DNA of 11,598 bases from Methanoregulaceae archaeon (GTDB taxonomy: Archaea; Halobacteriota; Methanomicrobia; Methanomicrobiales; Methanospirillaceae): contig JACTVF010000049.1 in assembly GCA_019695435.1 (NCBI GenBank), forward strand, positions 1-11,598, written 5' to 3'. The position numbers were made by a program, and so were the translations under genes. Below are positions 1 to 5,721 of this stretch, in pieces. Within the stretch, counting starts at the first letter, position 1. The number at the start of each line of letters is the position of its first letter. The notes below the pieces were generated by a model. It had not been told where the DNA came from. It saw only the letters and a program-made list of their open reading frames with translations, and did not search any database.

Positions 1-907
1 CACGGATTTCTGGCGCATTTTTCCCATTTTTAAGGGTATTTTTAATGAGATAGGAAAACATTACCTCAAGGGTCGGATCACCGAACAGTTCCAATGCATC
101 CACGTCAAGATCTGTGCGTAATGAATCGATCTCCATCAGAGATAGGATGGAACGGATTGTACCCGAAACATCCACCCATCGCGGGAGTTGCGTGCCTATC
201 TTCTGGTAGTCGATCGTATACTGAAGCAGCTCATGAATCTGTTTAAGAATATTCTCTTCTGCTTCGAAACATTCCATGCCATTCTCGTCCTTTATTATCT
301 CTTTTGAAAGTTCGACATACCCGCGCAGACTGGTAATTTTATTCTCAATCTCATGCCATACAATGCCATTCATGAGATGGAGTTTTTTGTTGGAGAGTTT
401 TAACGCACGTTCCAGCAGTTTCCGTTCGGTAACATCCTCCAGACTTTCAATGGTTCCGATGACAGTGCCGTTGCTGTCCGTGACCGGTACTGCGGTAAAA
501 TGCAGCCATTTTCCCCCATTGCCGAGGAGCGGGAAGAACTCGGTGGCTTCGTAAGCCTTATCAGCAGGTTCTGGCCGGGCAAATTTATCACCGTACCAGT
601 GTGTCAGATCCCCGATTAATTCGTCAACCAGAAGATCAGCGAGGCATGGCCGCTTCACACCGTAGAACGCTTTCCAGTGCTGTGTTGTACCGAGAATGTC
701 CTCCTCTTTAATCCCGGTTAATTTTTCCAGTGCCCTGTTCCAGGCAATGACACCGTGGTTCCGATCGATTAAAAACTGGGGAACCGAAGACGTCCGGATG
801 ATTTTGCCCCAGATTGCCAGGATGTCTGTTGACCGATCTATACTTACCGATACGGGCTCAATAATTTTGCCACTACCGCTTTTTTTCGGTTCCATTGTAG
901 CAGTCAT
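1..907 (-). CDS. PAS-domain sensor histidine kinase, 3' end outside window
   Basis: This is an open frame of 302 codons running off the left edge. Residues about 40-165 form a PAS domain: FLIDRNHGVIAWNRALE opens it, and it ends with the typical S-box closing ESLEDVTERK. A short helical linker leads to a HisKA-like dimerisation segment (180-235) with the likely phospho-accepting His185 in WHEIENKITSLRGY. The start of the ATPase domain is visible as YLIKNTLKNG (about 286-295), an N-box. No membrane segment is seen, so the sensor part is probably cytoplasmic. The start is the ATG at 905-907, with AAGGAGA at 921-927 about 13 bases upstream; an in-frame stop lies at 947-949. The His box has Glu after His, where many archaeal kinases have Asp. 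Kinase identity is firm; signal and partner are unknown, and no response regulator is visible here. Confidence 0.9.
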   Translation of the reverse strand, partial: MTATMEPKKSGSGKIIEPVSVSIDRSTDILAIWGKIIRTSSVPQFLIDRNHGVIAWNRALEKLTGIKEEDILGTTQHWKAFYGVKRPCLADLLVDELIGDLTHWYGDKFARPEPADKAYEATEFFPLLGNGGKWLHFTAVPVTDSNGTVIGTIESLEDVTERKLLERALKLSNKKLHLMNGIVWHEIENKITSLRGYVELSKEIIKDENGMECFEAEENILKQIHELLQYTIDYQKIGTQLPRWVDVSGTIRSILSLMEIDSLRTDLDVDALELFGDPTLEVMFSYLIKNTLKNGKNAPEIR

Positions 908-1155
908 ACCGTAATCTAAATCTCCTTGCCGGATCACCGTGATGTATTAACACCGGTACATACGTGCATCAACCTCGCCAGTGCCTGCGGGTCATGGTGG
1001 AATGCATCGTGATTCATATTCGCTGGAGAACCCTTCCGTGAAATCCCTTTTGCCACCTGCTAATAAAAAGACTGTATGAAAATCATGACTGCCGGCTTTT
1101 ATTCAACTGTCCTGACAATTCTCATCTCCTGCCTGATAGTACACCAATAAGGAAT

Positions 1156-1206
1156 GTGTGTGATTTATTATGGAGGAGGTTGCAATCCCTATGGTAAATC
1201 ACACAC
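1156..1206 (+). promoter_or_regulatory. Long hairpin around a ribosome site and start codon
   Basis: A perfect 12-base inverted repeat, GTGTGTGATTTA (1156-1167) against TAAATCACACAC (1195-1206), is extended inward by six more pairs, three of them G-U. The loop (1174-1188) begins with AGGAGGT (1174-1180), a perfect archaeal ribosome site, and the ATG at 1191-1193 lies in the stem. The G-U pairs work only in a plus-strand RNA, which suggests the structure acts as RNA. A DNA operator for a dimeric regulator is the alternative reading. Confidence 0.5.
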
Positions 1207-1229
1207 TACACACCCTATCAGGAGAATAA
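1191..1229 (+). CDS. Possible 12-residue peptide in the hairpin
   Basis: An ATG at 1191 follows GGAGGAGGT (1172-1180) by ten bases and opens a frame for MVNHTLHTLSGE before TAA at 1227-1229. The ribosome site is as good as any in the window, but the peptide is tiny, has no known relatives that I recognise, and its start codon is part of a stem. It might be a leader peptide, or the match may be chance. Nothing obvious is translated just downstream, which weakens the leader idea. Confidence 0.2.
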   Translation: MVNHTLHTLSGE

Positions 1230-1666
1230 TACTATATTATTACCTGTCGAAAGATTTTAACGCCATAAAAAATTTTAATGCCGTTATAATCAAATGTGTT
1301 CGATGCAGCCCGGTCAGGAAGGAATTTTATTGTGCTGACTTGGTTTGAATGACTGGGCTTTCACCTCCCGCAGTCATTTACGGTTCTGGATTTTCCGATG
1401 CATCACGGAAATTTCCTGGTTATTTACCTCCAGTATCAGGTAAACCAATTTCATCCTCCGTATCGTTGATGCTCACTGAGGGGTGGGATGTCTCTGTTAG
1501 CATTAACTCTGATCCCGATATGAGGATATACGCGATAAACCGGCATCTGAAGAACACCGGGACTATCGTAATGGGGGATTTTCGGACGTCAGCCCCTATC
1601 AACGGGGTGTGCGGGGAAGGAGATGCACCCGCTCAAAACAGCGATAAGTCAAAAATTACCAAACAA

Positions 1667-1674
1667 TTTATAGG
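1667..1674 (+). promoter_or_regulatory. Likely TATA box of the DUF1724 regulator
   Basis: TTTATAGG preceded by an A-rich stretch fits an archaeal TATA box. Transcription would start about 25 bases downstream, near 1695, and leave a leader of about 35 bases before the ATG at 1730, enough for the GGTGGGG ribosome-site-like sequence just upstream of the start. Confidence 0.4.
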
Positions 1675-1729
1675 TAGGGAGGATTTTTTTACCTGATAAC
1701 AATAATACAATCACAAGACCGGTGGGGAT

Positions 1730-2512
1730 ATGAGCGATCTTCTGAGTATCATCTCGGCATCCGATAAAAGGCGGAATCTCCTGATTCTCTTGGACAGCGG
1801 GCCCAAGGAATGGGATGAAATCAAAAGAATACTCAAGGTTACGTCTACCGGTATGCTTCCCCAGGTTAAAATTCTCGAAGAAGAACACTTAATCGAAAGA
1901 GAGGGTAAAAAATTCTTTCTTACTCCGATGGGGAGGGTACTTACAGCGCACATGGTACCCCTTATCAGAACCATGGACATTTTTGATAAAAACAAAAAAT
2001 ACTGGAATGAGCATAATCTCGAAGTATTGCCCTATGAGATCCTTCTTGATATCAGGGACCTCGGCAACTACCGGATCATCGCGAATTCCGACGAGGAAAT
2101 TTTTGATATCAACACATTCCTCAACAATATTGCCCAGTCAAAAACCTTAAAAGGCCTATCCCATACCATTCATCCCCGGTATCCGACTTTTTTCCTGGAT
2201 CTTGCAAACAAAGGTATGGAAACGTCGCTGATCTTAACCCCCGGGGTCTTCAGGATAATAAAGGAAAAATATCCCAAAGAACTTGATGCGGGATTGAATC
2301 TGAAAAATGCACACGTCTACGTCTCTAAAAAAGACATCAAATTCTCTTTTACGGTAACAGATTCGTATTTTTCGATATCACTGTTCTATAACAACGGGAT
2401 CTTCGATTCCAAAAATGACGTGGTCAGCCACGATCCTTCCGCCCTCCGGTGGGGGGAGCGTATCTTCTTGTACTTCCTGAAAGAGTCGGAAAAAGTTGAG
2501 ACTATAGATTAA
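1730..2512 (+). CDS. Winged-helix regulator with FilR1/DUF1724 domain
   Basis: The 260-residue protein has an N-terminal winged helix (about 1-80; the GPKEWDEIKRILKVTSTGMLP stretch covers the recognition region) followed by a C-terminal domain (about 120-250) of the type called DUF1724 or FilR1 middle domain, a family almost confined to methanogens. It should bind DNA as a dimer and sense an unknown ligand through the second domain. No membrane segment is seen. The start ATG at 1730 has GGTGGGG a few bases upstream. Its TAA (2510-2512) overlaps the stop of the converging prenyltransferase gene by four bases, so the two genes have no space between them. Codon use is AT-rich, like the prenyltransferase and unlike the genes after 4400. 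The target is unknown; neighbouring genes or itself are candidates. Confidence 0.85.
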   Translation: MSDLLSIISASDKRRNLLILLDSGPKEWDEIKRILKVTSTGMLPQVKILEEEHLIEREGKKFFLTPMGRVLTAHMVPLIRTMDIFDKNKKYWNEHNLEVLPYEILLDIRDLGNYRIIANSDEEIFDINTFLNNIAQSKTLKGLSHTIHPRYPTFFLDLANKGMETSLILTPGVFRIIKEKYPKELDAGLNLKNAHVYVSKKDIKFSFTVTDSYFSISLFYNNGIFDSKNDVVSHDPSALRWGERIFLYFLKESEKVETID

Positions 2513-3432
2513 CCGGGAATACACGCCCGGAGTGCCAATGAAAAGACATATTCCCAACTGATAACAAATTCCCTTAGTTTCCGATAATAAATCTGGGATT
2601 TGTGTTCAAATGATGAAGAATACACCATCAGAAATGCGATGGTGAGGATCAGGCCAAACAACAATACAACCCATTCATGCCCGATAATCCCGACGAACAA
2701 TGCGTACACCATAACGCAATGCAGTCCAATTAGTATCAGTATCAGGACTTTTTTGGTTAAAGATTCCCCGAGGCAGGCGGGCAGGGTCTTGATACCGGCA
2801 GCCGTATCTCCGTTGACATCCTTAAAATCGTTCACGCACGAAGTGACGAATATTTTCATTGCAAAGAACAGGAAAATGATACCGACGGTCACAACACTGC
2901 TGCACCACCGGTTTACGATGAGGGCAATCGTTCCTCCCCAGGTTATACCAATGACGATATTTTTTACACCAGCACTTGCTTTGAGTTTGAGGTTGTACGA
3001 CCCGATCCGGACACCATGGGTATAGAGGTAACCGACGACGAAGGGAAAAAACGGTGCAAAATAGATTCCATCCTGTGCAAGGAGGAACGCACCCAGAAGA
3101 AATGCTATGATACATGCGATAATGCCGGTTTTTTTATCTGCTCCATATAGTTCACTTTTATTTATCAGATCTTCCTTACATTCAAGCGCACGATCTAATG
3201 TATACGTCGAATAAATGATCAAAACACCTGCGCAATATACCGGTATATTGATAGCAAGCCCAGCAAGGAGGAATGCGATATGCAGACGAAGTCCTCCTGA
3301 AATTGCGACAACGGTTGATGAGTTCAGAAGTCGCAGGGTTGGTTTGCCAAAGAGTGCCACATCATAAAAAAATTTCCCCTGATGCTTTATTACAACCTCA
3401 TAATAATTTTTAGAGGTGTTAAAATTATTCAT
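2509..3432 (-). CDS. UbiA-family prenyltransferase
   Basis: This is a 307-residue polytopic membrane protein with about eight or nine hydrophobic segments. UbiA enzymes move an isoprenoid chain onto an acceptor using Mg2+ held by two Asp-rich loops. The second loop is textbook: NDFKDVNGDTAAGIKTLP (201-218, Asp202, Asp205, Asp209). The first is a variant, YTLDRALECKED (77-88), in place of the usual NDxxDxxxD; the same YTLDR form occurs in a methanogen subgroup of the family. Substrate cannot be told; archaeal lipid (GGGP) and quinone-type acceptors are both known in the superfamily, and this divergent motif argues against the house-keeping lipid enzyme. The ATG at 3432 has no ribosome site, so the message may be leaderless. 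The gene is AT-rich and converges on the regulator. Confidence 0.88.
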   Translation of the reverse strand: MNNFNTSKNYYEVVIKHQGKFFYDVALFGKPTLRLLNSSTVVAISGGLRLHIAFLLAGLAINIPVYCAGVLIIYSTYTLDRALECKEDLINKSELYGADKKTGIIACIIAFLLGAFLLAQDGIYFAPFFPFVVGYLYTHGVRIGSYNLKLKASAGVKNIVIGITWGGTIALIVNRWCSSVVTVGIIFLFFAMKIFVTSCVNDFKDVNGDTAAGIKTLPACLGESLTKKVLILILIGLHCVMVYALFVGIIGHEWVVLLFGLILTIAFLMVYSSSFEHKSQIYYRKLREFVISWEYVFSLALRACIPG

Positions 3433-3494
3433 TTTTGTAATATAAATAAACCAGTATAACCGGATAATAAGCTGACGGTACAGTTTCGAAATAA

Positions 3495-3767
3495 TTTCTT
3501 ATCGGCATCCGGGCGGACAGGTCGCTCATCATCGAGATCGTCCGCTCCCGCAGACCGCTGCCGGATGCGCACACGGTATGCACGCTCTACCGCAGGGGGG
3601 GATGGATTACCTATGTGCAATGAAGACCTTGTCACAGTTCCGGGGACCTGATCCGGGTATATCCCCGGTGCCAGTGGAGATTCTATAATGCCTGCCTGAA
3701 AGGGATCTGGCTGGCGAAGAACCTGATGGCCGGTTCTGGACCGGCCGGGGATGTGGCAGGGAACTGA
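3495..3767 (+). pseudogene. Decayed copy of the unknown family at 4425-4802
   Basis: Read in one frame, this stretch resembles the second half of the protein encoded at 4425-4802. Shared pieces are LI-E/A-I before PDAHT (3561-3575), then T-L-Y/F, WRFY (3675-3686), G-I, and A-K-x-L near the end. The distance from PDAHT to WRFY is exactly 114 bases in both copies. The frame carries a TAA just before the similarity (3492-3494), an internal TGA at 3621-3623, and lacks about four codons near the end before the closing TGA at 3765-3767. The first ~40 residues are missing; the similarity ends close to the upstream edge of the prenyltransferase gene. Between the motifs the match is weak, so the alignment is my reading by eye. 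Confidence 0.6.
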
Positions 3768-4001
3768 GGGGGTAACCCCCCATTTACGTTGGGCCAGGGG
3801 GGGTAGGGGCCCCCTCAGATCCGGATGACCCGGGGGGTACCCCCTCCTTTCGTACGATCGGCAGGCCCCCACCTCTCTCAGGGTACGGAGGGGGGACCCC
3901 CTCTTCCGGCGGAGGCTCCACGCGAACAGCAGGTCCCGGTGCTGGAATGCCGGGGGGGTAGTCCCCCCTTTCACTGAGGGAGGAGGGGGTACCCCCCCCT
4001 C
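3766..4001. repeat. Cluster of G-tract/C-tract palindromes
   Basis: At least six short palindromes of five to eight Gs, a few central bases (often TA), and four to eight Cs lie at about 3768-3781, 3797-3815, 3832-3847, 3888-3903, 3952-3968 and 3983-4001. Centre-to-centre distances are close to 30 bases or twice that, so the array looks like a decayed tandem repeat of about 30 bases. Flanks are partly shared (TTTCGTACG, ATTTACGTT and TTTCACTGA follow three of the units). Each unit can fold into a very stable hairpin. The array begins at the stop codon of the decayed copy and ends before the HsdR remnant. No spacer-repeat regularity of a CRISPR array is present. Confidence 0.7.
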
Positions 4002-4061
4002 AAGGTAGCCCCGGATAACGGCAGGTGGATACGTTTTTTTGCGGATGACTTGGAAAACCAA

Positions 4062-4085
4062 AGACCTCTCCTGTAAGGGAGGTCT
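4062..4085 (-). terminator. Hairpin terminator behind the HsdR remnant
   Basis: AGACCTC (4062-4068) pairs with GAGGTCT (4079-4085), extended by a G-U and a G-C pair, leaving a loop of about six bases. On the minus strand it lies eight bases after the HsdR stop and is followed by the T-rich TTTGGTTTT, the layout of a rho-independent-like terminator. Confidence 0.5.
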
Positions 4086-4093
4086 AAACGATA

Positions 4094-4405
4094 TCAGCTG
4101 CTTATTTCAGCGCAGAGGATTTCAGCCTGCTCAAGAATGGTCACTACTGCGTTTGGCTGCTTATCCGGAGGATAGTTGTACTTTGTCAGGATGCGTTTTA
4201 CCATCACGCGGATCTTTGCCTTCACACTTTCTTTTACCGTCCAGTCAATGGTGACATTCTTCCGGATCTGCTCGACCAGCTCGTGCGCAATTTTCCTGAG
4301 AACTTCATCCCCCAGGATCTTCACAGAACTGTCATTGACTTCCAGTGCCTCGTATAGCAACCGGATTAACCCCTGCGAAGCAGTCGCAGGTGAGACAACA
4401 AACAT
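4094..4405 (-). pseudogene. hsdR: Type I restriction enzyme HsdR, C-terminal remnant
   Basis: The last ~85 codons encode the conserved C-terminal segment of HsdR, the translocase and nuclease subunit of type I restriction-modification systems (the part often called DUF3387). The stretch from EALEVND through [18 protein letters not shown] to [15 protein letters not shown] and ILEQAE is characteristic. Full HsdR has roughly 1000 residues, so nuclease and helicase domains are absent. Similarity starts near 4365; an ATG at 4403-4405 opens the frame, but no ribosome site precedes it, and the longer open frame back to 4597 is antisense to the next gene. No hsdM or hsdS is present in the window. The piece ends in TAA at 4094-4096 followed by a hairpin, so the natural 3' end of the old gene is preserved. 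Confidence 0.75.
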
Positions 4406-4417
4406 TCTCAGGGAAAA

Positions 4418-4425
4418 GGGAGGTG
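4418..4425 (+). promoter_or_regulatory. Ribosome site with no start codon after it
   Basis: GGGAGGTG is a near-perfect archaeal ribosome site in front of the 4425-4802 frame. The codons that follow in frame are GTA ACA AAA ACC CAA; no ATG, GTG or TTG lies within the usual distance. Confidence 0.5.
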
Positions 4426-4802
4426 TAACAAAAACCCAAAAAAAGAGAGGCCTGCACCGCTCGCCGTTCGTGTACGAAGCGATCAGGCTCCTCAAAGAGC
4501 ACGGGTACGCCCCGTTCCGTCTCCTCGACAACCCGGACTTTACCGATGCCATCATCGCGACAAAAGAAAAGTCCGCGGGGCTTTTGATCGCCATCATCTA
4601 CTCCCAGAAACAGGTGCCGGACGCCCATACCCTCCGCACACTCTTCCCACAAAAAGTGGACAAGGCCTGCGCCATGGTGAAAGCCACGCCGCACCGGACC
4701 ATGATATGGGTGAACTCCCCGGTCTCCGGCTGGAGGTTTTACCGGGTGGAAGTCGGCGGTATCTCCTACGACTGGGACATTGCAAAAGAGTTAGGGAGAT
4801 GA
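4425..4802 (+). CDS. Unknown ~125-residue protein, start codon lost or unusual
   Basis: I do not recognise this family with a name, though I believe similar proteins occur in Methanomicrobiales. The protein is soluble and mixed alpha/beta, with a basic start ([10 protein letters not shown]), a helix ([14 protein letters not shown]), a strand pair with DAIIAT and [11 protein letters not shown], a PDAHT motif, and an aromatic end ([20 protein letters not shown]). The D...(x)xK spacing around DAII and YSQK faintly recalls PD-(D/E)xK nuclease folds, but the acidic residue before QK is a Ser, so this is only a thought. The frame is open from 4176, but 4176-4415 is antisense to the HsdR remnant. 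The first usable start downstream is GTG at 4470, without a ribosome site. It may be a recent pseudogene. A decayed paralogue lies at 3495-3767. A T-rich tract follows the TGA at 4800-4802. Confidence 0.55.
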   Translation, partial: VTKTQKKRGLHRSPFVYEAIRLLKEHGYAPFRLLDNPDFTDAIIATKEKSAGLLIAIIYSQKQVPDAHTLRTLFPQKVDKACAMVKATPHRTMIWVNSPVSGWRFYRVEVGGISYDWDIAKELGR

Positions 4803-4912
4803 CACCCTCTTTTCTTTTAGATTTCTGCCCCGATATCTGCCGGCGCAACGCAAACGCCCCGGAACCGGCAACATGCCATTTTCCTGCCCCGGATTCATCC
4901 GCTTTTTCAGGA

Positions 4913-4918
4913 CTATAT
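4913..4918 (+). promoter_or_regulatory. Possible TATA box of the 4992 gene
   Basis: CTATAT at 4913-4918 sits about 75 bases before the ATG at 4992. Transcription from near 4940 would give a leader of about 50 bases that includes the strong ribosome site AAAGGAGGT at about 4976-4984. Confidence 0.35.
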
Positions 4919-4991
4919 CCCTGGAACGCCTACACTTGTATGTCAAAGGGCGCCCCGAGACACAGAAAAAAGAAAAAGGAGGTAGAAAAAA

Positions 4992-5495
4992 ATGGCAGAC
5001 TTTACACAGAACAGTGCAGTCAAGAGTGCAGTCCGCAAACTCACGGAGCCGCTTGCGGATGTGGACGCGTTTAACACGCTTGTCCAGTCCGTCATCACGA
5101 ACAACCCGTTCGGATGTGCAGCACGCATCGTCTCGGGCGTCAACCACCCGCCCGTCGAGAAGTCAAAGGAGACCTACACGGCCAAGTTCGTGTACCAGGA
5201 TGAGGACGCAAAGAAGATCGGCAGCGGCTCGGAGAGCTACAGCACGGTCGCCGGCTACAAGGCAGGCATCAACGCGGTCCTCGCCAACACGGCAAACGTC
5301 ACGGCGCACGGGGGAACCCCGGCCCATGACTCTGATGGCGACACGTTCTCCGCGACCCTCAGGTGCTACGCTGCGAACGGCGAGATCTTCATGGTGACGT
5401 TCGCCCGCCAGCAGGTATCGGTCTCGTCCTACGAGGATGACTCAATCAGGACCGTGATCGAGACCTGGGCCGACGGTGTCACCGCCCTCGCCTGA
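4992..5495 (+). CDS. Unknown 167-residue protein with strong translation signals
   Basis: I do not recognise a characterised family. The ATG at 4992 follows GGAGGT by eight bases, one of the best ribosome sites in the window, and codons are strongly GC-ending, both hints of high expression. The protein starts with a charged helix (residues 8-37), has a short FGCA segment with Cys42, then a motif GVNHPPVEKSKETYTAKF (49-66), an Ala/Gly/Ser-rich middle (78-110), and strand-rich C-terminal third with Cys125 and SSYEDDSIRTVIETWAD (145-161). There is no signal peptide or membrane segment, so it should be cytoplasmic. It is followed ten bases later by a small membrane peptide gene and then a hairpin terminator, forming a two-gene unit. 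A structural or virus-derived role is possible but nothing here shows it. Confidence 0.8.
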   Translation: MADFTQNSAVKSAVRKLTEPLADVDAFNTLVQSVITNNPFGCAARIVSGVNHPPVEKSKETYTAKFVYQDEDAKKIGSGSESYSTVAGYKAGINAVLANTANVTAHGGTPAHDSDGDTFSATLRCYAANGEIFMVTFARQQVSVSSYEDDSIRTVIETWADGVTALA

Positions 5496-5505
5496 AGTGA
5501 GCGCG

Positions 5506-5646
5506 ATGGACAACGAACTCATCATCACCGGAGCATTCCTCGGCACGGGGCTGCTTGCCTACGTGATCGTCCCCGGTCTCCTCGTCATGTGGGACCGGGT
5601 GCTCGACCACATGGAGCAGAGTGAAGAACAGGGGAAGAAAACCTAA
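5506..5646 (+). CDS. 46-residue single-helix membrane peptide
   Basis: An ATG at 5506-5508, ten bases after the previous stop, opens 46 codons ending in TAA at 5644-5646. Residues about 5-28 are a hydrophobic helix rich in Leu, Ile, Val and Gly (ITGAFLGTGLLAYVIVPGLL); the tail is charged (MEQSEEQGKKT), so an outside-N, inside-C single-span protein is likely. A GTG at 5497 in the same frame is a possible earlier start, and GTGAG just upstream of the ATG can serve as a weak ribosome site. The close spacing to the unknown 167-residue protein and the terminator right after it suggest that the two are co-transcribed. Function is unknown. Confidence 0.6.
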   Translation: MDNELIITGAFLGTGLLAYVIVPGLLVMWDRVLDHMEQSEEQGKKT

Positions 5647-5648
5647 AA

Positions 5649-5679
5649 GGCAGGGGGGGATTTCCCCTGCCCTTCTTTT
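5649..5679 (+). terminator. Hairpin terminator after the 4992-5646 unit
   Basis: GGCAGGGG (5649-5656) pairs perfectly with CCCCTGCC (5664-5671) over a seven-base loop, and CTTCTTTT follows. It begins two bases after the stop codon of the small membrane peptide and also separates this unit from the converging fen gene. Confidence 0.7.
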
Positions 5680-5721
5680 CAAGACGCGCCGAGCCCGGCT
5701 CATCCGGTGGCCGCACCTTTC

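Larger units (their letters stand above)
908..1729. other. Long intergenic region without a convincing gene
   Basis: This gap of about 820 bases separates the kinase from the DUF1724 regulator. Open frames of 64 and 115 codons exist at 1154-1348 and 1349-1696, and one of 60 codons on the minus strand at 1420-1602. None resembles a family I know, none has a well-placed ribosome site, and both strands are open over the same stretch. What does stand out is a long hairpin at 1156-1206 and an AT-rich palindrome at 1225-1241 (AATAATA, spacer CTA, TATTATT). The region is AT-rich and could hold a small RNA, a regulatory leader, or the remains of a lost gene. Confidence 0.5.

Noticed and set aside
276..914. 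Plus-strand frames of 92 and 72 codons, and a minus frame at 400-591
   Set aside because: They are shadows of the histidine kinase, whose frame shows PAS and HisKA features over the full length.
1076..1150. A 24-codon frame for a hydrophobic peptide
   Set aside because: No ribosome site and no promoter at the right distance; short hydrophobic frames arise easily in AT-rich DNA.
1154..1696. Two plus-strand frames of 64 and 115 codons placed end to end
   Set aside because: No well-placed ribosome site, no known family, and the opposite strand is open over part of the same stretch.
3766..4001. The palindrome array as a CRISPR or a G-quadruplex cluster
   Set aside because: Repeats are not identical and there are no regular unique spacers, and each G run has its own C run beside it, so hairpins are more likely than quadruplexes.
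3429..4061. A 210-codon minus-strand frame rich in Pro and Gly
   Set aside because: It runs through the palindrome array and antisense to the decayed copy; its composition simply reflects the G and C runs, and it has no ribosome site or family likeness.
4176..4424. Upstream extension of the unknown protein to an ATG at 4176
   Set aside because: This part is antisense to clearly recognisable HsdR sequence, so the open frame is a shadow.
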